Source: Phocaeicola intestinalis (GTDB lineage: Bacteria > Bacteroidota > Bacteroidia > Bacteroidales > Bacteroidaceae). Taken from it: 64,000 nt of DNA. The stretch spans positions 27,769-91,768 of the forward strand of contig NZ_JACSPP010000009.1 in NCBI RefSeq assembly GCF_014837065.1. The letters run 5' to 3'. A model generated the notes under the pieces. That model made no database searches, was not told the origin of the DNA, and saw only the letters and a program-made list of their open reading frames with translations. Below, one piece after another: positions 40,470 through 49,650 of the stretch. The position numbers were made by a program, and so were the translations under genes. Each line of letters opens with the position of its first letter. Within the stretch, counting starts at the first letter, position 1.

Positions 40470-42416
40470 TTATTTTACAATCAAAGCTCCTCCATTACAT
40501 GGAATCATCAGTTCGATTTCGCCTTTTTTGTCCAGCTTCTGGGTTTTCACGCTTCCTTGCAGCTGGGCATCATCAGCATAAAGCGTCACTTCTTCTTTCG
40601 GGGAAAACATCGGCAAAGCTACTTTCACTTTCAACGGTTCTTTGCTGGCATTGATTCCAGCCACGTACCACGTTTCTCCGTGTCGACGTGCCAATATTAC
40701 ATACTTGCCGGGATAACCATCGATAAAACGCACTTCATCCCACAACGTAGGTACTTTCTTCATAAAATCCACAGCCCATACAGGAGCATCGGTCAGATTA
40801 TTAGGAGCCAAAGCAAAGTGCTGGACCGGACTTTGAAAAAGCACCGCTGTGGCAAGCGCAAACACATCCGATGTAACACGGCGGCTACCTCCCGGCTGAT
40901 TCTTCGCATTGTAATACCGGTTCAATGTACTGCCTCCGAAATCCATACTACCTACGGTATTGCGGATAAACGGATGCAAGCAGGCATTAAAGGCTTCGGC
41001 ATCACAACTGCCTTGCGAAAAGTTCATATTCTCGCTTGCCAGTACAGCTTCACTTGCCGCATAATTGGGATACATCCGCTCCCATCCGCGAGGCAAGGTA
41101 CATCCGTGAAAAATAACCAGCAGACCATAATCGTTGGCATCTGCCAGAATATCTTCATACAATTGCATAGTCACTTGTTTGTCGCTTCCTATAAAGTCCA
41201 CTTTAATACCCCGGATACCGATGCTTTGCATCCATTTCATTTCCTTCCGACGGGAAATAATGTTGCTCATCTTGCCACGCGGACCTTGCGGAGCATCGTT
41301 CCAATAACCATTGGAATTATACCACAGATACAATGCCACATTCTTAGACTGGGCATAACGTGCCAACTCTTCTATTTTTTCATATCCTACCCGCGAATCC
41401 CACAATGCATCAACCAGCACCGACTGGTATCCCATCGCCGCGGCAAAATCAATGTAACGCTTCTGCTCATCGTATGTCATGCTGGCATCACCTCCGATAA
41501 TCCAGCTCCATGTGCCGCATCCGTACTGGTACTTCTGAGATGCTTCGTACAAGGGAGATACAAGGTCGAAAGCCACGGTAGTTTCAACTATAGGAGCCAG
41601 TGTTTTTCCCAAAGTGATGGTGCGCCAAGGTGTTTCGCCTGGAAGCGCAATTCCCGGAGCCGTTGTTCCATTGCCATTGTATTCGCCTTCTTGCGGATAA
41701 CCTATCGTATACATGCCACCCTCGTGCCCCATCAGCCTGCTGGCACAATAGCGACTATCTACTCCCGTTTCTGAAAGTAAGAGCCATCCCTTATCCATAT
41801 ATTTGAACAGGCACGGGAATGTATATCCCTCGCCCCAGCCATTCTTGCCCATCGTATCATCGACGGTATAAGAGGTCTCATAACTGGGCGAAGTACGTGC
41901 AAAGCCTCCCATCGGCTTGCTTTGCGGACAAAGGAAAGTAGTGCTTCCCTCAGGCAAGACGAAACCCGTAGCTTCCGAGCGCACCACACAACATAAGGTA
42001 TTTTCCTTGGGATAGACGCGGTACTTGAAAGCCACGTCACGGTTGCTCACACGGAACACCACATCGCACACCTTCTTGCCCTGTTGCATGAACGGGCACA
42101 CCACTTCAACCGCCTTATAGTCTACCCGGCTCTGCTTGATGGTGGGCAACGTATAGGTATCGCATACCGTATCCGCCTTGCACGTTCCCCCCAACGACAT
42201 ATCTTGAGTAAAATCGCCTATATTGGTCTCCAGACCCAAGGGAGAAGGTTCGAGAAACACGGTTCCGTCATACAACACTTGGTAAGAAGGCTTTCCGCCT
42301 TCATCGGATACCACCACTTGAATGTGTCCATCGGGACTGGCAAATTTCCAATCAGTAGCATAAACGGACAGGCAAGCCCCTAAGGCTGCAGTCAATAGCC
42401 ATTGTCTTGTCATCAT
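40470..42416 (-). CDS. GH97 glycoside hydrolase, probably retaining type
   Basis: A 648-residue secreted enzyme with signal peptide (to about residue 20), N-terminal beta-super-sandwich, catalytic barrel and C-terminal beta domain, as in GH97. The barrel strand GIKVDFIGSDKQ carries the Asp that serves as nucleophile in the retaining GH97 group, which contains alpha-galactosidases and beta-L-arabinopyranosidases. The inverting alpha-glucosidase group has no Asp there. The downstream Glu cluster HGCTLPRGWERMYPN is also typical. With GH127 and GH43 neighbours, a role on terminal galactose or arabinopyranose of arabinogalactan is the likelier option (inference). Confidence 0.93.
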   Translation of the reverse strand: MMTRQWLLTAALGACLSVYATDWKFASPDGHIQVVVSDEGGKPSYQVLYDGTVFLEPSPLGLETNIGDFTQDMSLGGTCKADTVCDTYTLPTIKQSRVDYKAVEVVCPFMQQGKKVCDVVFRVSNRDVAFKYRVYPKENTLCCVVRSEATGFVLPEGSTTFLCPQSKPMGGFARTSPSYETSYTVDDTMGKNGWGEGYTFPCLFKYMDKGWLLLSETGVDSRYCASRLMGHEGGMYTIGYPQEGEYNGNGTTAPGIALPGETPWRTITLGKTLAPIVETTVAFDLVSPLYEASQKYQYGCGTWSWIIGGDASMTYDEQKRYIDFAAAMGYQSVLVDALWDSRVGYEKIEELARYAQSKNVALYLWYNSNGYWNDAPQGPRGKMSNIISRRKEMKWMQSIGIRGIKVDFIGSDKQVTMQLYEDILADANDYGLLVIFHGCTLPRGWERMYPNYAASEAVLASENMNFSQGSCDAEAFNACLHPFIRNTVGSMDFGGSTLNRYYNAKNQPGGSRRVTSDVFALATAVLFQSPVQHFALAPNNLTDAPVWAVDFMKKVPTLWDEVRFIDGYPGKYVILARRHGETWYVAGINASKEPLKVKVALPMFSPKEEVTLYADDAQLQGSVKTQKLDKKGEIELMIPCNGGALIVK

Positions 42417-42432
42417 ATAATTTCATTTAAAG

Positions 42433-44820
42433 TCATTCACCTTGTTCGTTAGTCACCAAACGGATAAAGAATACCCCTCCGGCTATTTTTCCGGGCTTGC
42501 TTTGGAACGTGAGAGTGATTTCTTTCTTACCCTGCAACGCATCGTCAGGAAGAGCATATTCAACATCCACGAACTCCTGCTTGTTCCATTTCCCTACCAG
42601 ATTTTCAGAAGCAATCACCTTTCCATCTACCAAGATATCAAATTCCCGGTCGGCGGTTTCATTACCCCAATAAGTTATCAGCAAAGACATGTCAGACTTG
42701 CCCTCAGTAGAAAGTACATAACTGAAATAGCCTCCGTCTTTCGCATCACGCCACGCCTTACCATTGAAATTTCCCTTTGTCGAGTTCTCGTTCTTCATTA
42801 AGTGATCCGCTTCGGGCTGTTGTTCTCCCGTTGCTATGGCATCTACCGTCCGGCGGTCTAATGCAATACGCGCTTCTTCTTCGGCTTTCTGTTCGCTTTG
42901 ATAATGTGCGTATTCAGTTTCGTCCATCGAAAGCCAATAAATCATATAACGGCTATCGTGAATGCCATAAAACGGTTCGAGCACCAAATCCTTGTATTTG
43001 CCGGAACGGAACAGGCCGGGAACCGTATAATGGAACGGCTTGCCTGCTACCGGACGCAAATGGTTTAACTTCTCTTCGATGTCTGCCCGCTCTCCTATAA
43101 GAAAAGGAGTTTCGTAAACCGGAACCAAAGGTCCTGAAGCAATATGTCCCCATCGGCTATCGTCTGCCACCAGCCCGTCCAGATGGTCTGTACCTACCCG
43201 TGCACCCAATACAATCGGTCCGCGCAAGATGGCAACATATTCGGGCATATTCGGGAACTCTTCCAACTTAACATGCATCGGCGTACGGATTTCGACAACA
43301 TCCCCGTCTTTCCATTCGCGGTCAATGCATACATACGAAGATGGTTCCGAACCGGCTGCATACTCTTTTCCGTTACACAACACCTGCATTTCCGAAGCCT
43401 TAACCCACCACGGATGGCGTACCAACATCTTGAAATGTCTGGGCTTGTCCACCGAAACCGTAAGCTTGCTTCCCTCTTCTGCCGGGAAACCTGTTTCCTG
43501 ACGCAAGCGGATGCCTTCTTCTTTCCAGCTCAGTTCAGAAGCTATAAACAAATTGACAAACAATGAATCGTGTATATGCGTATAGATGAATTCTCCATAT
43601 TTGGCATGATTCTCCATACCGGTTCCTACACAGCACCACATCGCCTGATTAGGAGCCGAATAAACCCGGTAATGTGCCGGACGGGCAGATGTGAAATACA
43701 CATATCCGCCGTGTTCGGGATGCTGGGTAGAAAGGATATGATTGTACAAAGCACGCTCGTAGAAGTCCACATAGCTAGCCTCGGGATGCATCCGGAACAA
43801 GCCCTCGGTCAGTTTCAGCATATTATTGGTATTGCATGATTCCGGACCTTCACGGTCTTCTATATAGCTCTTGCTATCGGTTTTCGCCACAAAATGCTCG
43901 CGCCGGCTATTGCCTCCGAATGCCAGCGAACGGTTTTCTACCACCGTATGCCAGAAGAACGATGCCGCATCCTCATACGTACGGTTATGGTCTAACTCGG
44001 CTATGCGTTGATATCCCACCGCTTTAGGCACTTGTGTATTGGCATGTTTGTTATCCAGATTGTCCACTCCCTTTGCCATGCTGTCCAGCAACCAATGATG
44101 AGAAAAACGTTTGGCCGTGTCCAGGTATTTTTTGTCTCCGGTCATCTGATAGGCATCGGCATATACTTCATCCATTCCGCCGAATTCCATATCCAGCATC
44201 TGCTCCATTTGCGCATCAGTGAGGGGAGAAACGACTCCAATGCCCCAATCGCACAAATCAAGAAACATCTGTCTTGCTTCTTCATTGCCGGCATACATCC
44301 AGGCATCCCGAAGTCCGGCATAAAGCTTATGAAGGTTGTACCAAGGTACCCAGTATTTCCAAATCAAGGCCACGTTTCCTTTCCGTATCTCACTCCACAA
44401 AGCCTTTCCATTAGGAACACCGCCGATATAACCATCACCGTTCTTCTCCTGGCAACGTTTCAATTCGGCTATCATATACTCCATACGCTGGCGGAATGCC
44501 TCATCACCTGTAGCGGCATAATGCATTGCCAGTGCCGAAAGATAATGTCCGCCTACGTGTCCGTCCAGTCCCGCCCAATTAGGGAACAATTCTCCTTTGG
44601 GAGGTAATCCTGCCTCTTTCAGAAAAGGAGCCAGCAAGCGGTCTACATCATATTCCAACAATACTTTACCATTTAAGTCCTGTGCATGCTTGAAAGGACC
44701 ATCCAAGAGAGTCACCTCATTCAAGGCAAAAGTGTTCGGATACAACTTGTCTTGTGCCTGTAATCCCGAAAAACCTATCAGACAGACCATCAATGCCCAT
44801 GCTTTCTTTTTCATAACCAT
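42433..44820 (-). CDS. GH127/GH146 beta-L-arabinofuranosidase-type enzyme (DUF1680)
   Basis: A 795-residue secreted enzyme with signal peptide (MKKKAWALMVCLIGFSGLQA). The (alpha/alpha)6 barrel of the DUF1680 fold is recognisable by LFPNWAGLDGHVGGHYLSAL and WVPWYNLHKLYAGLRDAW. The zinc-thiolate active site is seen in EGPESCNTNNMLKLTEG (Glu and Cys) and MWCCVGTGMENHAKYGEFIY (two further Cys, with catalytic Cys and acid Glu). The C-terminal 130 residues form a beta domain often attached to GH146 members. Such enzymes remove beta-L-arabinofuranose from plant glycans. Start 44820 or 44814. It begins 3 bases after the GH43 stop. Confidence 0.93.
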   Translation of the reverse strand: MVMKKKAWALMVCLIGFSGLQAQDKLYPNTFALNEVTLLDGPFKHAQDLNGKVLLEYDVDRLLAPFLKEAGLPPKGELFPNWAGLDGHVGGHYLSALAMHYAATGDEAFRQRMEYMIAELKRCQEKNGDGYIGGVPNGKALWSEIRKGNVALIWKYWVPWYNLHKLYAGLRDAWMYAGNEEARQMFLDLCDWGIGVVSPLTDAQMEQMLDMEFGGMDEVYADAYQMTGDKKYLDTAKRFSHHWLLDSMAKGVDNLDNKHANTQVPKAVGYQRIAELDHNRTYEDAASFFWHTVVENRSLAFGGNSRREHFVAKTDSKSYIEDREGPESCNTNNMLKLTEGLFRMHPEASYVDFYERALYNHILSTQHPEHGGYVYFTSARPAHYRVYSAPNQAMWCCVGTGMENHAKYGEFIYTHIHDSLFVNLFIASELSWKEEGIRLRQETGFPAEEGSKLTVSVDKPRHFKMLVRHPWWVKASEMQVLCNGKEYAAGSEPSSYVCIDREWKDGDVVEIRTPMHVKLEEFPNMPEYVAILRGPIVLGARVGTDHLDGLVADDSRWGHIASGPLVPVYETPFLIGERADIEEKLNHLRPVAGKPFHYTVPGLFRSGKYKDLVLEPFYGIHDSRYMIYWLSMDETEYAHYQSEQKAEEEARIALDRRTVDAIATGEQQPEADHLMKNENSTKGNFNGKAWRDAKDGGYFSYVLSTEGKSDMSLLITYWGNETADREFDILVDGKVIASENLVGKWNKQEFVDVEYALPDDALQGKKEITLTFQSKPGKIAGGVFFIRLVTNEQGE

Positions 44821-44823
44821 TCT

Positions 44824-46422
44824 TTATCTTATTCGTTTATAATCGAAGAAATCCACATCTACATAGCCACCTGTCTGCTTTGTAGCATAATTGAATATCG
44901 CATATTTTGTCCCCATAAAGAAGCGGCGGTAATCGAATATCATCTTAAAATCGGAACCAATTTTCGTCCAGTCTTTCCCGTTCAGGCTATAATAGAAAGC
45001 AGCAATGTCTTTGCCTACCCGGAAATCTCCATCAATACGCAGGTAAACTACATCCTGTGTCAATTCCACACGCGCCTTTTCATCAGTCTCCACATGTGTC
45101 ACCGCCTTGTCCGAATCGCGTAAAGCTACCACCTGTGACGACATCGTAAGGTATTTCTTTCCGCCTTCCATCACTACCGAAAGTACACCGGCATCGCCAT
45201 TGAAAGCACTGAAACCTGCTACATCCCCTTCTTTCATATGAGACACATCGATAGACACACTTCCCGTACATTGCGGTCCTTCCATACGTTGGGTCAACGT
45301 ATTCGGTGCCCAAAACAGGTTTTCTACCACCCGATGCGTCTTCAATCGTAAATAACCCGGACGTTCCGAAAGCGACCATGCTTCGTTTATCGGGTTATGG
45401 TTCCATTGCCAGTTGATTTTCATTTCCTGTTTTCCAAAATCGTCACTCACCACCAAGGGCAAGGCAGGACATCCTTGCACGGGTTTTTCCATGATTTCGG
45501 GTACACGGCCTTCCTCATTGCCCAGCATCGGCCATCCGTCTACCCAGCGGCAAGGCATCAGTGTAAGGACACGTCCCACACCTCCACGATCCTGGAAGAT
45601 GACACCATACCAATTGCCCTTCTCATCATCCACAATGCATCCTTGTCCTACATACGGGAAACCGGCAAAGTCCGATTCCAGTATTACTTTCTTTTCATAA
45701 GGACCGGTTATCTTATCGGCACGATAGCACACCTGACGACGCTTGCCTCCATTAGGCCACGAAATCATCAACAGATAATACTTTCCGTTGTATTTAATGG
45801 CACGGCTTCCTTCCAGCAATCCGGTTTCGGTACTATCGCGCTCGAAGATTTTCATATCCACTCCTCCAGGCTGCACCCCTGTAAGGTCTGGCTTCAATTC
45901 GCGTAATTGCCCTGTTCCATAATAGATATATACACGTCCGTCATCGTCGAACAACAAAGACGCATCGTGGAAATGAGGCAAGCGGGAAACAAGTTCCCAT
46001 TTCCCTTTCGGATCTGTAGTGGCATACACATATCCTTTATAGGGCTTGTCATTGGGCGAAAAATAAGCATAATATTTCCCATTGTGGTAACGGATTGAGG
46101 TGGCCCACTGCCCTCTTCCGTATGCAGTACATCCGTTCAGGTCATAATTCGGTGTATCGGTCAAACGGTCGAACAAATAACTGGCCGTCTCCCAATTCAC
46201 CAAATCTTTAGAATGCATAATAGGTGCGCCCGGCATCAGATGCATCGTAGTGCTTACCAGATAAAAGTCGCTACCAACACGGATAACATCAGGGTCGGGC
46301 ACATCACTCCACAACATCGGGTTAGTAAAAGTACCGTCACCATTATCGCTCGATTGAGCCCGGACTAAGCCGCAAAAAGGAATGCACATCATCAGTGCTA
46401 CGAAAAACCTGCGTATTTTCAT
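44824..46422 (-). CDS. GH43 arabinofuranosidase/xylosidase-type secreted enzyme, first gene of the cluster
   Basis: A 532-residue secreted enzyme with signal peptide (MKIRRFFVALMMCIPFCGLVRA). GH43 carboxylates lie in VPDPDVIRVG, HDASLLFDDDGRVY and LLEGSRAIKYNG. A concanavalin-like C-terminal domain follows from about residue 335 (SDDFGKQEMKINWQWNHNP). It resembles the GH43 group of arabinofuranosidases with this extra domain. The ATG at 46422 is chosen. The frame is open 51 codons further, but that stretch covers the -7 box at 46449-46456 and carries no signal peptide in its proper place. First gene of the minus-strand cluster, divergent from the GH43 at 46647. Confidence 0.93.
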   Translation of the reverse strand: MKIRRFFVALMMCIPFCGLVRAQSSDNGDGTFTNPMLWSDVPDPDVIRVGSDFYLVSTTMHLMPGAPIMHSKDLVNWETASYLFDRLTDTPNYDLNGCTAYGRGQWATSIRYHNGKYYAYFSPNDKPYKGYVYATTDPKGKWELVSRLPHFHDASLLFDDDGRVYIYYGTGQLRELKPDLTGVQPGGVDMKIFERDSTETGLLEGSRAIKYNGKYYLLMISWPNGGKRRQVCYRADKITGPYEKKVILESDFAGFPYVGQGCIVDDEKGNWYGVIFQDRGGVGRVLTLMPCRWVDGWPMLGNEEGRVPEIMEKPVQGCPALPLVVSDDFGKQEMKINWQWNHNPINEAWSLSERPGYLRLKTHRVVENLFWAPNTLTQRMEGPQCTGSVSIDVSHMKEGDVAGFSAFNGDAGVLSVVMEGGKKYLTMSSQVVALRDSDKAVTHVETDEKARVELTQDVVYLRIDGDFRVGKDIAAFYYSLNGKDWTKIGSDFKMIFDYRRFFMGTKYAIFNYATKQTGGYVDVDFFDYKRIR

Positions 46423-46448
46423 ATCGTTATTAGTTATAAGTTTGCCTA

Positions 46449-46456
46449 CAAATTTA
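46449..46456 (-). promoter_or_regulatory. Promoter -7 box of the minus-strand GH43/GH127/GH97 cluster
   Basis: The minus strand reads TAAATTTG, a full TAnnTTTG match, 26 bases before the start. No SusR- or HTCS-type site could be recognised nearby. Confidence 0.55.
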
Positions 46457-46594
46457 AAAGAAAAAACAAACATCTCATACCCCAAAACTAAAGATATTCT
46501 GTAAGATGGTACATCTGAGCATGAAAATAATACAAGATGTAACATAGAGAATAAAATATGTAACATACGCAACAATCTTTTTCATCCCGACCTA

Positions 46595-46602
46595 TTAACT
46601 TT
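46595..46602 (+). promoter_or_regulatory. Promoter -7 box of the divergent GH43 gene
   Basis: TAACTTTG matches TAnnTTTG, 44 bases before the start at 46647. The shared 224-base divergent region probably carries any regulator site for both directions; it contains a repeated ATGTTACAT/ATGTAACAT word near 46530-46567. Confidence 0.55.
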
Positions 46603-46646
46603 GTAAACGACTATTCGACACTACTCATTATTATAATATAAACACC

Positions 46647-48359
46647 ATGAAAAAAACATTAAGCTTATTGACGTGGGGCACGCTGAGCCTACTTGCATGC
46701 TCATGTGCCAGCAATCAAATGGAGGTTACTCCTGGTACTCCTGTATTCAGTAATTTCACCTATACAGGACAAGATGCCGTGTACGAACAGAATCCGCTCG
46801 CTTCCGACGAATTCTACACCCCCATCCTACAAGGATGTTACCCCGACCCCAGTATCTGCAAGAAAGGAAACGATTATTACCTGGTATGTTCTTCGTTTGC
46901 CATCAATCCGGGTGTACCTATTTTCCATTCGACCGACCTGGTCAACTGGAAACAAATCGGCCATGTGCTCGACCGCCCCTCGCAACTGAAGGTGGAAGAC
47001 ACAGGAATCAGTGCCGGCGTATATGCACCTACCATCCGCTATAATCCGAACAACGACACATTCTATATGATTACCACCCAGTTTGCCGGAGGGTTCGGAA
47101 ACATCATCGTCAAGACCAAAGATCCGATGCAAGGCTGGAGCGACCCTATCAAGCTGAACTTTGAAGGCATCGACCCGTCTATCTTCTTTGATGATAACGG
47201 AAAAGCTTACGTAGTACACAATGATGCACCAGAGAAGGCACTGTATGAAGGACACCGCGTTATCAAGGTATGGGAATATGATGTAGAAAAAGACCAAATC
47301 GTTCCCGGAACAGATAAAGTGATAGTAAACGGAGGAGTAGACCTCTCGAAGAAACCTATCTGGATTGAAGCTCCACACCTGTACAAGAAAGATGGAAAAT
47401 ATTACCTGATGTGTGCCGAAGGAGGAACAGGAGGCATGCATAGTGAAGTAATATTTATCGGAAACAGCCCCAAAGGCCCGTTTACACCGGCTCCGGAGAA
47501 CCCCATCCTGTCACAACGCCACCTGAATGCCGACCGTCCTGACAAAGTGGACTGGGCAGGACATGCCGACCTGGTGGAAGGACCTGACGGAAAATATTAC
47601 GGAGTATTCCTTGCCATCCGTCCCAACAATGCCAATCAAGTAAACACAGGACGTGAAACCTTTATTCTTCCTGTCGACTGGAGCAGCACTTTCCCCGTAT
47701 TCGAAGGAGGAATGGAACCTCTAAAGGCTAAGCTGAAAATGCCGGCAGGTGTCACCAACCAGACCGGACAAAACGGTTTCTTCCCGAACGGAAACTTCAC
47801 CTATACTGAGGATTTCACTTCGGACACACTGGATTACCGCTGGGTAGGCATAAGAGGAGCACGCGAAAAATTCATCTCCACTTCACCCAATGGACTGACC
47901 ATCAACCCATACGATGTAAACATCAAGGTAGTACAACCTACGTCTACCTTGTTCTATCGCCAGCAACACCTCAACTTTACGGCCACTACCACCCTGAACT
48001 ACATTCCACGTTCGGAGACCGACCTGGCAGGTATTACATGTTACCAAAGCGAAGCCTTCAACTACGTGTTCGGCGTGACCAAGAAAGGAGAAGAAGACGT
48101 ACTGGTATTGCAACGCACCGAAAAAGGAAACTCTACCGTGCTGGCAAGTACTCCGGTTAAGGAAACACGCCCCATCCTATTGCAGGTGAAAGCCACGGGC
48201 GACCAGTATACTTTCAGTTATTCTACAGACGGAAAGACCTTCCAGCCTGTAGGTGGAACCGTTTCGGGAGATATTCTTTCGACCAATGTGGCAGGTGGAT
48301 TCACCGGTGCTATGATAGGACTTTACGCCACAACAGGCAATGATGCCACGGCACAATAA
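46647..48359 (+). CDS. GH43 xylosidase/arabinofuranosidase-type lipoprotein
   Basis: A 570-residue lipoprotein (LACSC, lipid Cys 18 or 20), so attached to the outer membrane, unlike the other GH43 enzymes here. Carboxylates are in CYPDPSICKKG, IDPSIFFDDNGKAY and WIEAPHLYKKD. The C-terminal concanavalin-like domain starts near residue 390 (FTYTEDFTSDTLDYRWVG) and is the beta-xylosidase C2 type. Domain order matches GH43 xylosidases and arabinofuranosidases. Divergently transcribed from the minus-strand GH43 cluster and followed by two hairpins. Confidence 0.93.
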   Translation: MKKTLSLLTWGTLSLLACSCASNQMEVTPGTPVFSNFTYTGQDAVYEQNPLASDEFYTPILQGCYPDPSICKKGNDYYLVCSSFAINPGVPIFHSTDLVNWKQIGHVLDRPSQLKVEDTGISAGVYAPTIRYNPNNDTFYMITTQFAGGFGNIIVKTKDPMQGWSDPIKLNFEGIDPSIFFDDNGKAYVVHNDAPEKALYEGHRVIKVWEYDVEKDQIVPGTDKVIVNGGVDLSKKPIWIEAPHLYKKDGKYYLMCAEGGTGGMHSEVIFIGNSPKGPFTPAPENPILSQRHLNADRPDKVDWAGHADLVEGPDGKYYGVFLAIRPNNANQVNTGRETFILPVDWSSTFPVFEGGMEPLKAKLKMPAGVTNQTGQNGFFPNGNFTYTEDFTSDTLDYRWVGIRGAREKFISTSPNGLTINPYDVNIKVVQPTSTLFYRQQHLNFTATTTLNYIPRSETDLAGITCYQSEAFNYVFGVTKKGEEDVLVLQRTEKGNSTVLASTPVKETRPILLQVKATGDQYTFSYSTDGKTFQPVGGTVSGDILSTNVAGGFTGAMIGLYATTGNDATAQ

Positions 48360-48364
48360 ATAAG

Positions 48365-48453
48365 CATGGTGCGACACATATAGTTGCACCATGCCACGCA
48401 CATAGCTTCATCGGGTTGCGCATATACTTCCGTTGCCCGATGAAGCTATGTGC
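48365..48453. terminator. Double hairpin between GH43 and pfkA (convergent)
   Basis: CATGGTGC (48365-48372) pairs with 48386-48393, and an 18-bp perfect stem joins 48398-48415 with 48436-48453. It fills the gap between two converging genes. Confidence 0.75.
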
Positions 48454-48454
48454 A

Positions 48455-49468
48455 TTATCCGAAGCATACGCCCATGCGTTTGCCCTGAATTATCAAATCG
48501 TTATCGGCAGTAACTAATTTCAACTTGCCCGCTACCTCCGACAAGGGAACAGACACTATCTCCGAACCCCGGAGCGCCACCATCCGCCCGAATTGCTTTT
48601 GAGCTATCAGTTCCGTAGCGTGCCCTCCCATACGGGTGGCAAGGGTACGGTCGAACGCCGTAGGACTTCCTCCGCGCTGGATATATCCCAACACCGTTTC
48701 ACGCGTCTCAAAACCGGTCTCATACTCGATTTCCTCGGCTATGTATTGAGCAGCCTTTTTCCCGTTAAAGGTGGGAATACCTTCCGCTACCACCACAATC
48801 GAATAGGGTTTCCCTTTCTTCAACCGGTTGATGATGACATCACCTATATTATGTATATTGAACGGAAGTTCGGGAATCAGGATGATGTCACCCCCTCCTG
48901 CCATACCCGAATGAAGGGCTATCCATCCTGCCTTGTGCCCCATCACCTCGATTACCATCACACGCTGGTGCGAACTGGCGGTAGAGTGCAGACGGTCAAT
49001 GGCTTCGGTGGCAATACTCACCGCCGAATCGAACCCGAACGAAATATCCGTACCGAACACATCATTATCAATAGTCTTGGGTATCATCACCACATTCACT
49101 CCGGCTTTGGCAAGCATGGCCGCCGTATTCTGCGTGCCGTTTCCTCCGATACAGACCAGGCACTCAAGTCCGTGGTCATGAATCGTCTTCAGCAATGCCG
49201 CAGGCCTGCTATCGGAAAGCGAAAACCCACGGTCTTTCCGGAAAGGCTTCACACGTGAAGTACCCAGCACCGTGCCCCCCATCGTAAGCAATCCGCCCAA
49301 CGAATTCTCAGTAAGCTGGATTACATCATCGTCCAGCAATCCCCGAAAACCATTGTGGATACCATATACTTCCATTCCATAATAACTGATAGCCGTCTTG
49401 CAAACGCCTCTGATGGTAGCGTTTATGCCCGGACAATCACCTCCTGCCGTTAAAATTCCGATTCTCAT
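48455..49468 (-). CDS. pfkA: 6-phosphofructokinase
   Basis: A 337-residue phosphofructokinase that makes fructose-1,6-bisphosphate in glycolysis. It begins MRIGILTAGGDCPGINATIRG, and PKTIDNDVFGTDISFGFDSA is the catalytic PKTIDND region. The nucleotide-binding motif reads CIGGNGTQ where classical ATP enzymes have GGDGS. The glycine after Asn (not Asp) argues for ATP rather than pyrophosphate as donor, but this Asn form belongs to a less-studied branch. The start at 49468 is the family N-terminus; the 41-codon extension to 49591 is AT-rich and not conserved. Confidence 0.93.
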   Translation of the reverse strand: MRIGILTAGGDCPGINATIRGVCKTAISYYGMEVYGIHNGFRGLLDDDVIQLTENSLGGLLTMGGTVLGTSRVKPFRKDRGFSLSDSRPAALLKTIHDHGLECLVCIGGNGTQNTAAMLAKAGVNVVMIPKTIDNDVFGTDISFGFDSAVSIATEAIDRLHSTASSHQRVMVIEVMGHKAGWIALHSGMAGGGDIILIPELPFNIHNIGDVIINRLKKGKPYSIVVVAEGIPTFNGKKAAQYIAEEIEYETGFETRETVLGYIQRGGSPTAFDRTLATRMGGHATELIAQKQFGRMVALRGSEIVSVPLSEVAGKLKLVTADNDLIIQGKRMGVCFG

Positions 49469-49566
49469 AACCTTCAAAATTTGTCTTCGTGTGGTAAAGT
49501 TATAAGAAAAAAGTGTAGATTTGTCTTTTCTAACACAAAAATACACCACAAATACAAGAAATAGGC

Positions 49567-49574
49567 TAACTTTG
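49567..49574 (+). promoter_or_regulatory. Promoter -7 box of the GH3-like gene
   Basis: TAACTTTG matches TAnnTTTG, with a leader of about 70 bases before the start at 49651. Confidence 0.55.
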
Positions 49575-49650
49575 CAGCGTTTCAATAGCACAAGAAAGAC
49601 GCTTCGGACACACTAGTCCTGTATGCGTGTGCCATAAAAAAGGAATACCA

